Origin: Nostoc spongiaeforme FACHB-130 | Lineage (GTDB): Bacteria; Cyanobacteriota; Cyanobacteriia; Cyanobacteriales; Nostocaceae | DNA length: 64,000 bases | Direction: 5' to 3' | Assembly (NCBI RefSeq): GCF_014698475.1 | Contig: NZ_JACJTB010000014.1 | Location: 1-64,000 of the forward strand | In this document: positions 18,409-27,186 of the stretch, one piece after another | How the letters are laid out: every line of letters begins with the position of its first letter | Numbering within the stretch: position 1 is the first letter of the stretch | The notes under the pieces: generated by a model | Databases searched by the model: none | What the model saw: only the letters and a program-made list of their open reading frames with translations | What the model was told of the DNA's origin: nothing | Made by a program: the position numbers and the translations under genes

Positions 18409-19524
18409 TTAACATAATTTTGCGATTAAGAAACAAGCAGTTTTACTCTTTACGATAATTTTGCGATCGCGATCAAAGAGAGTTGAGCCACATTTTGGTA
18501 CTGTCGTACCTCGGTTATTATGGGCTTGCATGTATTCTTGAGAACGAGTATCTATGGTTTGAGCGATCGCACCATAAACTTGATTTACCCAATCACTAGC
18601 ACTGTCAGTATCCAATTCTCGGAGATATTTCAGGGCTGCTTCCGCCGTCGGACTATGAAATACTACTTGTATATCTGATGACTGCATTCCCGCCAAAGCA
18701 CAGTGGGCTGCTAAAATTTCCCGCCGTCCATCTGCCAAATGATGATGGGTGTGGAAAATGCCTCCCGCCAATTTCAACAACTTGCCATGATAACCAAACA
18801 ATAAGATTTCTTTAACACCTAAAGCATCCGCCTCAACTAACATCGGCCCCAACCAGTTAGCCGTTTTTACCAATTGTTCGGGATTAATACCGATTTTCTG
18901 CGCCAAATCTAAACCATTCTCGCCAATGCAAAATACCAAACTCTCAAAGCGACTGGCTTTTTGTTGTAATTCTGCCCGAAACGCAGTTAACTGGTCTGGT
19001 GAACTTAAAGGTTGGGAAATGCCGGTTGTTCCTAAAAGCGACAGTCCTTCCACTACACCAAAGGCAGCATTAGAAGTGCGGACAGCCAGCGATCGCCCTT
19101 CGGGTAAAATAATCGTGACTGTGATTTTCTCCCCTGGTGCTAACATCCGTTGCAAGTTTTCTTGCAATAAGTTTTGGGCATAACGATAAATCGCAGGTTG
19201 ATCATCTGCATCCAGAATTTTGCCAATTCCCTCGCCACCTTTAATTGTGACTGCTTGTGCTGTTTCACCACCCCAAGCCACCATTGCCCAAATTGGTGTA
19301 TCTTTTGTCAGGTCAAGATTATCACCAGGATCACTGCGAGTAATTCCCAAGGCGAGATTTTCCGATAGTCCCGCCACTTGTTCTATCGGGATTTCCGCGA
19401 TTTGTGCTGGTGTAATTAAGTCAACCGCCACAGTTTGCACAGGCTGATTTTGGCGTAACCAATGTAACGCCGCCATCGCCGCCGCACAAGCAAACACAGG
19501 TAAAGTGTATCCTGCTTTAGTCAT
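18409..19524 (-). CDS. cbiD: Cobalt-precorrin-5B C1-methyltransferase
   Basis: CbiD methylates C1 of the corrin ring in anaerobic-type cobalamin (pseudocobalamin in cyanobacteria) synthesis. The 371-residue product starts with GYTLPVFACAAAMAALHWL, the conserved N-terminal CbiD signature. It continues with ITRSDPGDNLDLTKDTPIWA, IKGGEGIGK, the VVEGLSLLGTTGI segment, and FGYHGKLLKLAGGIFHTHHHLADGRRE in two overlapping blocks. Family length is 350-380 residues. cobU, a later gene of the same pathway, lies 20 kb away, so the pathway is scattered. The downstream-side gap is repeat-rich. Confidence 0.93.
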   Translation of the reverse strand: MTKAGYTLPVFACAAAMAALHWLRQNQPVQTVAVDLITPAQIAEIPIEQVAGLSENLALGITRSDPGDNLDLTKDTPIWAMVAWGGETAQAVTIKGGEGIGKILDADDQPAIYRYAQNLLQENLQRMLAPGEKITVTIILPEGRSLAVRTSNAAFGVVEGLSLLGTTGISQPLSSPDQLTAFRAELQQKASRFESLVFCIGENGLDLAQKIGINPEQLVKTANWLGPMLVEADALGVKEILLFGYHGKLLKLAGGIFHTHHHLADGRREILAAHCALAGMQSSDIQVVFHSPTAEAALKYLRELDTDSASDWVNQVYGAIAQTIDTRSQEYMQAHNNRGTTVPKCGSTLFDRDRKIIVKSKTACFLIAKLC

Positions 19525-19539
19525 TGGTTAATGGTCATT

Positions 19540-19727
19540 TGTCATTAGTGCTGAGTGCTGAGTGCATCAATTTTGGATTTTAAATTTTGGATTTTAGATT
19601 AGGAAAATCTTTCAATCTAAAATCGGCAATCCAAAATCTAAAATTCTTCTGCCCCCGGTCGCCGAACGTTCGCGCAGCGTCTCCGTCAGGAGAAGTCGAG
19701 GTGCTACTTTCTACTCCCACAACTCTT
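19540..19727. repeat. Cluster of short dispersed repeats
   Basis: Between cbiD and the next gene are AGTGCTGAGTGCTGAGTGC (19546-19564), an AT-rich imperfect palindrome built of GGATTTTAAATTTTGGATTT and its complement CCAAAATCTAAAATT (about 19573-19645), and GTTCGCGCAGCGTCTCCGTC (about 19668-19687), which I recognise as a recurrent Nostocales intergenic unit. No coding capacity is apparent; small open frames here are shadows of the palindrome. Confidence 0.55.
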
Positions 19728-20027
19728 TCACACTCCCACTTCTGCCAACAAAGCTTGCATTGCTTCCCAAGAGATGCCTTTTTCGATGTAACGGGGTGCT
19801 TCAGGATTATAGGGGCTGGCGATGCGATCAATACTGAGAATTGTGGCCTCATCTAATAGGATTGGGACATCGGGATCAAAAGCTGTGGGACGCATCAAAG
19901 AACTAGAAAAACCTTTGAAGACGGCAATTTTGTCTTGTTCATCGCCTATTTCCACCGTAATCAATAAAACTTCTTGGGGGCGTTTGCTGGTGTACTGTTC
20001 TAGGCGCTTGCCAATGGAATTATTCAT
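19728..20027 (-). CDS. Conserved cyanobacterial protein of unknown function
   Basis: The 99-residue product (start ATG at 20027; a TTG three bases upstream is less likely) has no recognised catalytic motif. It is acidic, with a beta-rich core (EVLLITVEIGDEQDKIAVFKG) and the motif SLMRPTAFDPDVPILLDEA, then SIDRIASPYNPEAPRYIEKG. The pattern of conserved-looking prolines suggests a real, folded protein of the cyanobacterial or plastid lineage. It is 29 bp downstream of the DUF3177 gene on the same strand and probably co-transcribed with it. Confidence 0.65.
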   Translation of the reverse strand: MNNSIGKRLEQYTSKRPQEVLLITVEIGDEQDKIAVFKGFSSSLMRPTAFDPDVPILLDEATILSIDRIASPYNPEAPRYIEKGISWEAMQALLAEVGV

Positions 20028-20056
20028 CAAAATTGAAAATTTGTCTTGGAGTTAAT

Positions 20057-20650
20057 TTAATGAGGTGTTGCTGAACGTCCTTGTTTGCCCAGCTTAATCA
20101 GAACAAAGTAGCTTAAGTAAAGTACATAAATCACTAAAAAGGTAATGCCCAGAAAACCGAGAAATGCAGGCTTGCTGTTGTGATGGAAGTAGTCTTTAAA
20201 GATTAAAGGGGCTTCAAACCAGACTCGACAATAGGGACTTTTAATGGCTGTTTCGGAAAAGGCACAACCGATAAAAGGAACAAAGGCGATCGCACCAAGT
20301 AAACTATAAACTGTTACAGCCCAGCGCCAAGAAGTAAAAATCAACTTTAACAGGCCAGTTTGTTGATACTCAATTTCATCATTGAGATCCACCCAAAACC
20401 ACAGAGAAATCGGAATCAGGATACGCGCTATCAACCCAGAAACAAAGCTGACTGGATACTCAGCAATCATTAAATAAATCGTAATTGCCAACAGACTTGC
20501 CACTCGCCAGTAAATCATTAACAGGCGTTGTATTCCTTCTGCCCTCTGGACAAATGCCCAAATCAGCAGAATTAAGGGAATAATCAGTGTAAATAATACT
20601 GCCAGTCGATAATCCGCCCAGACATAAGGGCGAAACCATACATCTTCCAT
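20057..20650 (-). CDS. DUF3177 family membrane protein
   Basis: This 197-residue integral membrane protein starts MEDVWFRPYVWADYRLAVLF and has about five hydrophobic segments: near residues 15-34, 43-62, 67-86, 108-130 and 162-186. The RPYVWADYRLAVLF opening and WVDLNDEIEY segment fit the cyanobacteria-restricted DUF3177 family. A cysteine pair (GCAFSETAIKSPYC) lies in a predicted loop. The function is unknown. It forms a likely two-gene operon with the small conserved protein downstream. Confidence 0.8.
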   Translation of the reverse strand: MEDVWFRPYVWADYRLAVLFTLIIPLILLIWAFVQRAEGIQRLLMIYWRVASLLAITIYLMIAEYPVSFVSGLIARILIPISLWFWVDLNDEIEYQQTGLLKLIFTSWRWAVTVYSLLGAIAFVPFIGCAFSETAIKSPYCRVWFEAPLIFKDYFHHNSKPAFLGFLGITFLVIYVLYLSYFVLIKLGKQGRSATPH

Positions 20651-21142
20651 TATCTTTGCCAGACGCTCAATAAAAAGTTTGCATGAAGAACAGATATTTA
20701 ATAATAACGGATACTTCTGGAAATATTAGAAATGACTATAAGACTCTCATCAGGCAGTAGTTACGGAAAAATATTTAAATATAGGATTCATATTTGATTT
20801 GGGAAAAAAATCAGCACACCCAGAGCAGGCTTCTTTCCTACTCCCTACTCCCCATTCCCTACTCCCTGCTTACACAACTAAATTCAGGAATCAAACCGTA
20901 TTCCTATAGCTCATTGATGTATGGTTACTCACTTCATCCTTCATCGGGGTGAAATGTGCTTGTGTAGAGTAAAAAAACAAGCAACTTGTGTATCCTTTAC
21001 TTTTGTAACCTGTACTAACTGATAACTTGCGATTTAGGATGAGTTAAAAAACATACCCTAAAAATGATCAAGCACAAGGTCACAGTAAACAGATTTTGGT
21101 TGCTTGCTTGATTGGATGAATAGAAATTTACCCACTCAATGT
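20651..21142. other. 492-bp gap between cp12 and the DUF3177 gene
   Basis: It contains a heptamer-type run CTACTCCCTACTCCCCATTC near 20840-20870 and otherwise AT-rich sequence. The right side is the 3' flank of cp12 and the left side the upstream region of the DUF3177 gene. No terminator with a clear U-run and no gene were recognised. Confidence 0.4.
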
Positions 21143-21382
21143 CTATTCATCGTAAACTCGACACTCAACTGCTTCTGGGTTGTCGTCACAGTACTGTTCT
21201 AGAGAATTTTTGGGCTTATTTTGGCGCTGGTGAGAGGCTTCAGCTTGCAGTTCTTCAACTGCATCCCAAGCGGCTGCACACTCAGCAGAATTGCTACCTG
21301 AGATGTCGCAGACAGCACGAGCTTGTTCTACTTCTGCTTGAATTTGTTCTTCGATATCAACTTTTGCTTTGGTTTCGCTCAT
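21143..21382 (-). CDS. cp12: CP12, Calvin-cycle redox switch protein
   Basis: CP12 is a small, partly disordered protein that, when oxidised, ties GAPDH and phosphoribulokinase into an inactive complex, shutting carbon fixation in the dark. The 79-residue product has the N-terminal cysteine pair (C-x9-C in CDISGSNSAEC), the core AWDAVEEL, and the C-terminal pair C-x8-C in YCDDNPEAVEC followed by RVYDE, so all elements of canonical CP12 are present. I start at the ATG at 21382 (MSETKAKV); a longer frame would add a non-matching leader. It is divergent from the FIST-domain gene. Confidence 0.93.
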   Translation of the reverse strand: MSETKAKVDIEEQIQAEVEQARAVCDISGSNSAECAAAWDAVEELQAEASHQRQNKPKNSLEQYCDDNPEAVECRVYDE

Positions 21383-21767
21383 AGCTTTCGTTTTGCTGTG
21401 TGTTGTTAATACTAGTATAGAAAAATTCAAAAATTTCTATTTTCTGTACTATCACTTATCATTCTACCTAATTAGTTGAGCCACTTAGTATCTATGGCCG
21501 CCTGATGATAGATAACCACGGTATATTGGGATATCCAGGCTGTATTTTTATCTATCTTTTAAGATTTTGTAGAGTCAGTACTGCGAAAGTGCATCTATAA
21601 ACTATATTTATTGCATGATTTATTGCATGTAATGGTTATTGATGAATATCTGTCTTTAAAGACTGCTAACAGGAGGTAAAGCAAGGCGGTGAGGCAGTCT
21701 GTGAGACGCTTTACCTTGTCAAAACCTTGGGCTAAAAGCACGATGAAAAAGGAAGAGATGAAATTTC
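21383..21767. promoter_or_regulatory. Divergent cp12/FIST promoter region
   Basis: The 385 bp separate two divergent starts. An 8-bp inverted repeat, GGTAAAGC (21675-21682) and GCTTTACC (21708-21715), with a 25-base loop lies 53 bp before the FIST start. AT-rich stretches lie on the cp12 side. No certain -10/-35 pairs are assigned. Confidence 0.35.
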
Positions 21768-22982
21768 ATGGCAGATCAAATGCAGTGGGCTAATGCCCTA
21801 TCAACCCGTCCTTCTCTAGAAGCCGCCATTACAGATGCGGTGCAGAAAACTACGTCTTCGTTAACAGCACCGGCGGATTTAGGGCTGGTATTTATTTCAT
21901 CTGCTTTTGCTAGCGAATATTCTCGGCTTTTACCTTTGTTGGCAGAAAAATTGTCTGTACCCGTCATGATTGGTTGTAGCGGTGGTGGAGTAATTGGAAC
22001 TACATCAGATGGGCAAACTCAAGAGATCGAAGCAGAAGCAGCTTTAAGTTTGACATTGGCACATTTACCAGGGGTTAATATCCAAGTTTTTCATGTTTTG
22101 GCGGATGAATTACCCGATTTGGACAGTTCGCCAGATGCTTGGGTGAATTTGATTGGTGTGGAACCATCCGCTAAACCACAGTTTATTTTACTGTCTAGTT
22201 CTTTTTCTTCCGGTATTAATGAACTTTTGCAAGGATTAGACTTTGCTTATCCTGGTTCGGTGATTGTGGGCGGACAAGCTAGTGGTGGCGGTATGGGTGG
22301 AAGACAGGCGCTATTTTGTAACGATCGCCTCTACCGCGAAGGCACTGTCGGCTTGGCTTTAACTGGTAATATTGTGTTAGAAACCATTGTGGCTCAAGGC
22401 TGTCGCCCCATTGGTAAACCAATGCAAGTTACCAAAGCCGAACGCAACATTATTTTAGAACTAGATGAGCAAGTGCCTTTGGTGGTGTTGCGTGATTTAA
22501 TTAATAGTCTGAGCGATCAAGAACGCACTTTAGCCCAACATTCTTTATTTGTTGGGGTGGCGATGGATGAATTTAAACTGGCTTTGCAGCAAGGAGACTT
22601 TTTAATTCGCAGTATTTTAGGGGTAGATCCCACGGGAGGCGCGATCGCAATTGGCGATCGCGTCCGGCCTGGTCAACGTTTACAATTTCATTTACGTGAT
22701 GCCGAAGCTTCCGCAGAAGACTTGGAATTTCTCTTGGAAAGATATCAAAACCAAGAAACTTCCTCATCCTCAGCAATTGCCGCGTTAATGTTTGCTTGCG
22801 TCGGTCGAGGCGAAGGACTTTATGGTAAACCTAATTTTGATTCCTCATTATTTAGGCGCTACTTCCAAAATATCCCCATCGGGGGCTTTTTCTGCGCTGG
22901 CGAAATTGGCCCTGTAGCTGGTAATACTTTCCTACATGGTTACACTTCTGTATTCGGCATTTGTCGTCAGTCGGAGTTTTAA
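21768..22982 (+). CDS. FIST N-/C-domain sensory protein
   Basis: FIST domains are predicted small-ligand sensors, often found with kinases or methyl-accepting domains. The 404-residue protein has an N-terminal FIST half with DLGLVFISSAFASEYSRLL and MIGCSGGGVIGTTSDGQTQEI (in two parts), SVIVGGQASGGG near 170, and a C-terminal FIST_C half ending FCAGEIGPVAGNTFLHGYTS, the typical family ending. No output domain is fused and no signalling partner is adjacent, so it probably acts as a stand-alone sensor. Some plant homologues are F-box proteins, but no such domain is here. Confidence 0.85.
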   Translation: MADQMQWANALSTRPSLEAAITDAVQKTTSSLTAPADLGLVFISSAFASEYSRLLPLLAEKLSVPVMIGCSGGGVIGTTSDGQTQEIEAEAALSLTLAHLPGVNIQVFHVLADELPDLDSSPDAWVNLIGVEPSAKPQFILLSSSFSSGINELLQGLDFAYPGSVIVGGQASGGGMGGRQALFCNDRLYREGTVGLALTGNIVLETIVAQGCRPIGKPMQVTKAERNIILELDEQVPLVVLRDLINSLSDQERTLAQHSLFVGVAMDEFKLALQQGDFLIRSILGVDPTGGAIAIGDRVRPGQRLQFHLRDAEASAEDLEFLLERYQNQETSSSSAIAALMFACVGRGEGLYGKPNFDSSLFRRYFQNIPIGGFFCAGEIGPVAGNTFLHGYTSVFGICRQSEF

Positions 22983-23097
22983 GTGCTGAGTGCTGAGTGT
23001 TTTACACTGAGCGCAGTTGAAGTGTGAGTACTGAGTAGGAGTAGACAAGGTAGAAAAATTGCTCCCTTGTCTCCCTGCCCCCTGCACCCTGCCTCTT
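22980..23097. repeat. Heptamer-type repeat between convergent genes
   Basis: AGTGCTGAGTGCTGAGTGTT (about 22982-23001) and GTGTGAGTACTGAGTAGG follow the FIST stop, then a C-rich run CTCCCTGCCCCCTGCACCC. These are dispersed cyanobacterial repeats between convergent genes and could help terminate both transcripts; no classic terminator is present. Confidence 0.4.
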
Positions 23098-24204
23098 CTA
23101 TTTCTCCAACAACAAAGTACTGTTGTTATCAATAAAATGCGGAGTACCACAGCGAGCGATCGCACTGTAAGTTTGAATATAGTGACGGACATTTTGCGGA
23201 AATTGGGGGTAGTCAAATAAAGCATCGCCATCGGCAATTTTTGACCAAAAGTCACGTAAACTGGGGGCTAGGGCTTGTGCCTGCTCTGATGGTAAATTTA
23301 ACGGTGGATGAGTGAGAAACTTCATCAAAAAAGGTAAAGAGCGATCGCCCATCCATTGTTTTGATAAATATTGCAAATTGGGAAAATCCGGTACAGATTC
23401 CACTCGATGCGATAATACTTGCAACCATTCTCTGCCGTAGTTATCTTGGCGAAACTCAAACACCCGATAAGGATGAGGATAACTCACTAAAGAGCCAGTA
23501 GTAATATCATAAACTCCATCTGAGCAGGCAATATCCTGGACATGCAGATGTCCTGTAAATACTAACTTGACGTGATATTGACGCAGCAATTTCAACAGTT
23601 TCGGCGCATTTTGCAACATATAGCGGTTCCCCATCGGATGGCGCGACTGTTGGGGTATATGCTCAACTACATTGTGATGTATCATCACTAACACTAACTC
23701 TTCAGTGGCTGTGGCTAAAACATTTTCCAACCAAGTTAGCTGTTGCTGATCTAAACGTCCTAACTGCTTACCTTCTGCATCAAAAAAATTGGAATTTAAA
23801 CCAATTACCCGCACTCCCGGTAACACTTGATGTGTGTAGTAAATTTGCTCAGGATTGTCATAGCCAAACTTGCGGTAATAATGGGGAAAATCAGCAAAAC
23901 CAATGGATTGATGATCTGCCATAATTACAGGTACATCATGGTTACCCGGAACAACATAAACCGGAAAGGGCAACTTAGATAAGCGTTGTTGTAACCAAAG
24001 ATGATTTTCTGGTTCACCATGCTGGGTTAAATCGCCTGGAAGCAACAGAAAATCTAAATCAAGTTGTGTTAAATGTTCGATGACACTTTCAAAAGCTGGA
24101 ATGCTAACTTCCACCAAATGAAAACGACTGGGATGATCCCAGATTGTATGGGGAAGTGCAATGTGTAAGTCGCTGACTACAGCAAAGCGAAAATTGAGAG
24201 CCAT
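23098..24204 (-). CDS. Metallophosphoesterase (CpdA-like)
   Basis: The 368-residue protein carries the five calcineurin-type metal motifs: SDLHIA near residue 10, LLPGDLTQHGE near 66, VPGNHDVP near 93, MIHHNVVEH near 175, and TGHLHVQD near 219. This set matches class III cyclic-nucleotide phosphodiesterase-like enzymes of the CpdA group, though substrate cannot be told from the sequence. I start at the ATG at 24204 (MALNFRFAVVSDLH); the 32-residue upstream extension is Lys/Phe-rich and lacks similarity. A C-terminal region of about 100 residues follows the catalytic core. It is convergent with the FIST gene. Confidence 0.85.
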   Translation of the reverse strand: MALNFRFAVVSDLHIALPHTIWDHPSRFHLVEVSIPAFESVIEHLTQLDLDFLLLPGDLTQHGEPENHLWLQQRLSKLPFPVYVVPGNHDVPVIMADHQSIGFADFPHYYRKFGYDNPEQIYYTHQVLPGVRVIGLNSNFFDAEGKQLGRLDQQQLTWLENVLATATEELVLVMIHHNVVEHIPQQSRHPMGNRYMLQNAPKLLKLLRQYHVKLVFTGHLHVQDIACSDGVYDITTGSLVSYPHPYRVFEFRQDNYGREWLQVLSHRVESVPDFPNLQYLSKQWMGDRSLPFLMKFLTHPPLNLPSEQAQALAPSLRDFWSKIADGDALFDYPQFPQNVRHYIQTYSAIARCGTPHFIDNNSTLLLEK

Positions 24205-24872
24205 TGATTTGCAGACAAATTTAAAAATACAGGTTAAAAAAAGCCTTTTCCACAAAGTATAACCTTTGCCTTGTCTACTCGGCTGGAAAATACTTAACAT
24301 TTGTAAATAGAGTAAAATTCAGATCCCCGACTTCTTAAAGAAGCCAGGGATTTATTTATTCACCTATTATTGAGCAGGAATATATTTTTTAGCGTAAGAA
24401 TTCAGGAGTCAGAATCCAGGAGCCAGAATGTTAGAAAACTTAATCACATTCTTCTTAATCACGATTAATTAATCATACTGAATTACTCTTAAATTCTGAA
24501 TTCTGACTTCTGTATGCTGAATTCTTACTTTTTAGCTTCCGAAAAGTTGAACTTTAAATTGGAAGATCAATGATGTGTATATGTAAAAATACTGAAGGGG
24601 AGACGAAATAGGTTCAAACGCTTTTTGTGTAAGGTTTGGTAAACCCATAAGGGACAAATTTGGGTGAATTTCAAATATATTTGTGTGGAATTAGTGGCAC
24701 AATTAGTGAAAATAATCGCAACAAATGGAAGTATTATCAACAAGGTTTCAGAGATATGGAGCTGATCGAGGTTATATTGTTACTTATTTAACCTTACCTT
24801 CAGGAATAGACTATATAATAATGTTTGCATTAAAGTCAGTCATATTTTTTAGTTATTTAGGAGATTGATCAA
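24205..24872. other. Long leader region of the cellulose-synthase-like gene
   Basis: The 668 bp include a palindrome at 24321-24353 and dispersed GAATTC-containing repeats (about 24398-24430 and 24490-24530: TTCTGAATTCTGACTTCTG). A 47-codon open frame at 24725-24868 (MEVLSTRFQRYGADRGYIV start) ends four bases before the downstream GTG start. That frame has no clear ribosome-binding site and its codons are not obviously biased, so it is reported only as a possible leader peptide. Confidence 0.35.
24321..24353. repeat. Palindromic repeat GACTTCTT-AAGAAG, copy 1
   Basis: The sequence around CCCCGACTTCTTAAAGAAGC forms a hairpin with a TTCTT/AAGAA core and outer pairs AGATCCC/GGGATTT. A close relative with a longer stem lies at 35189-35224. 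The family is a REP-like palindrome; here it is about 115 bp beyond the metallophosphoesterase start, in its upstream region. Confidence 0.55.
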
Positions 24873-27167
24873 GTGCAGAAACATGAACTTGCCAGAGTTA
24901 ATCTTTTGAATCGGGGAGAGAAAAATAATGATGATTTAATTACACAAAGAGTTTTCCTCTTTCGCTTAGTAGCGTTCATACTTTTGAGCATTGTGATTTT
25001 ATCTGGCTTGTTGGTAGCAGGTTGGTTTGCCGGTGAAATGACAATTAATCAGTTTTTTGCTCAAATTTACACTTGGCAAATGAACCCACCAATGTGGTTA
25101 GAAGCGCCAATGATACATAATAAATATTTACTTTCTCTGACTTTAGCATTGCTAGTTACAATGTTTGCCGTGATGAAACTTTCACCCCAACCGCGTGTTT
25201 GGTCACAAAGGTTAGTCGTTGGCATATTAATTATTTTGACGGTGCGTTATTTGTTATGGCGATCGCTCTCTACCTTTAACTTAGCTGACCCCTTAAATGG
25301 CACAATTAGTTTAAGCTTATTTGCTCTAGAAATTGTGATCATTTCTAGCAGCTTAATCGAATTATTGTTAATGTTAAATATTAAAGAGCGTCACCGGGAA
25401 GCCGATGAAAAATCTCTAGCGGTTATCAATGGTGAGTTTACACCATCAGTAGATATTTATATTCCTACATACAATGAACCAGAGTATATCGTGCGGCGTA
25501 CGATTATGGGTTGTCAAGCCCTAGATTATCCTCAAAAAAACATCTATCTTTTGGATGATAATCGGCGCACAGAAATGGGAAAACTAGCAGTCGAACTGGG
25601 GTGTAACTACATTAGCCGCCCCAATAATCAACATGCCAAAGCCGGAAATCTAAATAATGCCCTGACTCAAACTAGTGGTGAATTAATTGCTGTTTTTGAT
25701 GCAGATTTTGTGCCTACCACTAACTTTCTCTTGCGGACTGTGGGCTTTTTTCAAGATGAAACTATAGCCATAGTGCAAACACCACAAAGCTTTTATAATG
25801 CTGATCCCGTCGCTAGAAATCTTGGTTTAGAAAATATTCTTACCCCTGATGAAGAAGTTTTTCATCGCCATGTTCAATCAGTCCGAGATAACGTTGAAAG
25901 TGCAATTTGCGCTGGTACTTCTTTTGTGATGCGTCGCGCTGCATTAGAAAAAACGGGAGGATTTGTTACCGAATCTTTATCAGAAGATTATTTTACAGGA
26001 GTTAATTTAGCGGCTTATGGCTATCGCATTATTTATTTAAATGAATTACTCAGTGCAGGTTTAGCCGCAGAAAACATAGCTGCTTATGCAACTCAACGTT
26101 TGCGTTGGGCGCAAGGTACACTCCAAGGGCTGTTTATTCAAACTAATCCGTTGATTCTGCCCGGATTGACTTTAACTCAAAGATTAGCTCATTTAGGAGG
26201 TTTTTTGAGTTGGTTTGCCAATGTCGCACGAATTTCTTTTTTGTTAATGCCTTTGGCTTATTCATTTTTGGGTGTAATTCCCATTCGGGCAAACTTACCA
26301 GAATTAATTTATTTTTGGTTACCTCTTTATGTAGTCAATCTTTCAGTATTTGCTTGGTTGAATAAATATTCGCGTTCGGCGTTTTTATCTGATATTTATT
26401 TTCTAGTGTTATGTTTTCCTGTGGCTTGGACTGTTATTCAATCTTTATTGCGTCCCTTTGGCAAAGGATTTAAAGTTACACCTAAAGGACTGAGTAGCGA
26501 TCGCTATACTTTTAACTGGAAATTAGCCTTACCTTTAATCATACTATTTATTGGTACAGCTATTAGTTTGTGGCAAAATCTCTGCATGAGTGTACTTAAA
26601 CAAATGATAGCCACACAAGCACCTGCAATGGCTGAAAAAACTGTCGGCATAGGTGTGGGTTGGCTATGGAGTGTTTATAACTTAATCATGATTGGTTCAG
26701 CTATTTTAGTTTTTTTAGATGCACCCAAGACGGATAAATTTGAATGGTTTGATTTACGGCGAGTTGTAGAGTTACAAATTGGCAGTGAAAGCTTTTGGGG
26801 TGTCACCACAATGATGTCAGAAATTGGTGCAGAGATAGCACTAACTCAGCAACCACCCATCGATTTATTAGTTGGTCAAACAGTCGAAATCAAAATTGCT
26901 GAAGAAAATTTACAGCTAAAAGCAGAAGTTGTGCATCAAGGATTTGCTAATGAGTTTCCTATTATTCGCCTCCAGTTTGAATCACTCACTATTAGTCAAC
27001 ATCGTCATTTAGTAGAAATATTATTTTGTCGTCCCGGACAATGGAAGCGTCAAAATGCGCCGGGAGAGTTAATTTCTCTATGGTTAATATTAAGAATCTT
27101 GCTAAAACCCCGCTTTATTTTTAATCGCAAAATTGATGTTAATCCAGTGGTTGTAACTAAGGTGTAA
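24873..27167 (+). CDS. Cellulose synthase catalytic subunit-like GT2 (BcsA-like)
   Basis: The 764-residue membrane protein has four N-terminal hydrophobic segments, a processive GT2 domain, four C-terminal segments and a PilZ-like tail. Catalytic elements are D228 (LLDDNRR), D276/D278 (FDADF), D372 (SEDYF) and the Q408-R-L-R-W motif that holds the glucan acceptor. The start is a GTG with GGAG eight bases upstream. The PilZ region (about 630-720) keeps the overall pattern but lacks R-x3-R and has M in place of D/N in the (D/N)-x-S-x2-G motif, so c-di-GMP control may be lost. No bcsB gene is adjacent. The product could be cellulose or another beta-glucan. Confidence 0.85.
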   Translation: MQKHELARVNLLNRGEKNNDDLITQRVFLFRLVAFILLSIVILSGLLVAGWFAGEMTINQFFAQIYTWQMNPPMWLEAPMIHNKYLLSLTLALLVTMFAVMKLSPQPRVWSQRLVVGILIILTVRYLLWRSLSTFNLADPLNGTISLSLFALEIVIISSSLIELLLMLNIKERHREADEKSLAVINGEFTPSVDIYIPTYNEPEYIVRRTIMGCQALDYPQKNIYLLDDNRRTEMGKLAVELGCNYISRPNNQHAKAGNLNNALTQTSGELIAVFDADFVPTTNFLLRTVGFFQDETIAIVQTPQSFYNADPVARNLGLENILTPDEEVFHRHVQSVRDNVESAICAGTSFVMRRAALEKTGGFVTESLSEDYFTGVNLAAYGYRIIYLNELLSAGLAAENIAAYATQRLRWAQGTLQGLFIQTNPLILPGLTLTQRLAHLGGFLSWFANVARISFLLMPLAYSFLGVIPIRANLPELIYFWLPLYVVNLSVFAWLNKYSRSAFLSDIYFLVLCFPVAWTVIQSLLRPFGKGFKVTPKGLSSDRYTFNWKLALPLIILFIGTAISLWQNLCMSVLKQMIATQAPAMAEKTVGIGVGWLWSVYNLIMIGSAILVFLDAPKTDKFEWFDLRRVVELQIGSESFWGVTTMMSEIGAEIALTQQPPIDLLVGQTVEIKIAEENLQLKAEVVHQGFANEFPIIRLQFESLTISQHRHLVEILFCRPGQWKRQNAPGELISLWLILRILLKPRFIFNRKIDVNPVVVTKV

Positions 27168-27186
27168 TTAACAGATTTTGGCTAGA

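Noticed and set aside
19580-19856. Opposing open frames of about 90 codons near 19.6-19.85 kb
   Set aside because: They cover an AT-rich palindrome and the 3' end of the conserved small gene; neither resembles a protein.
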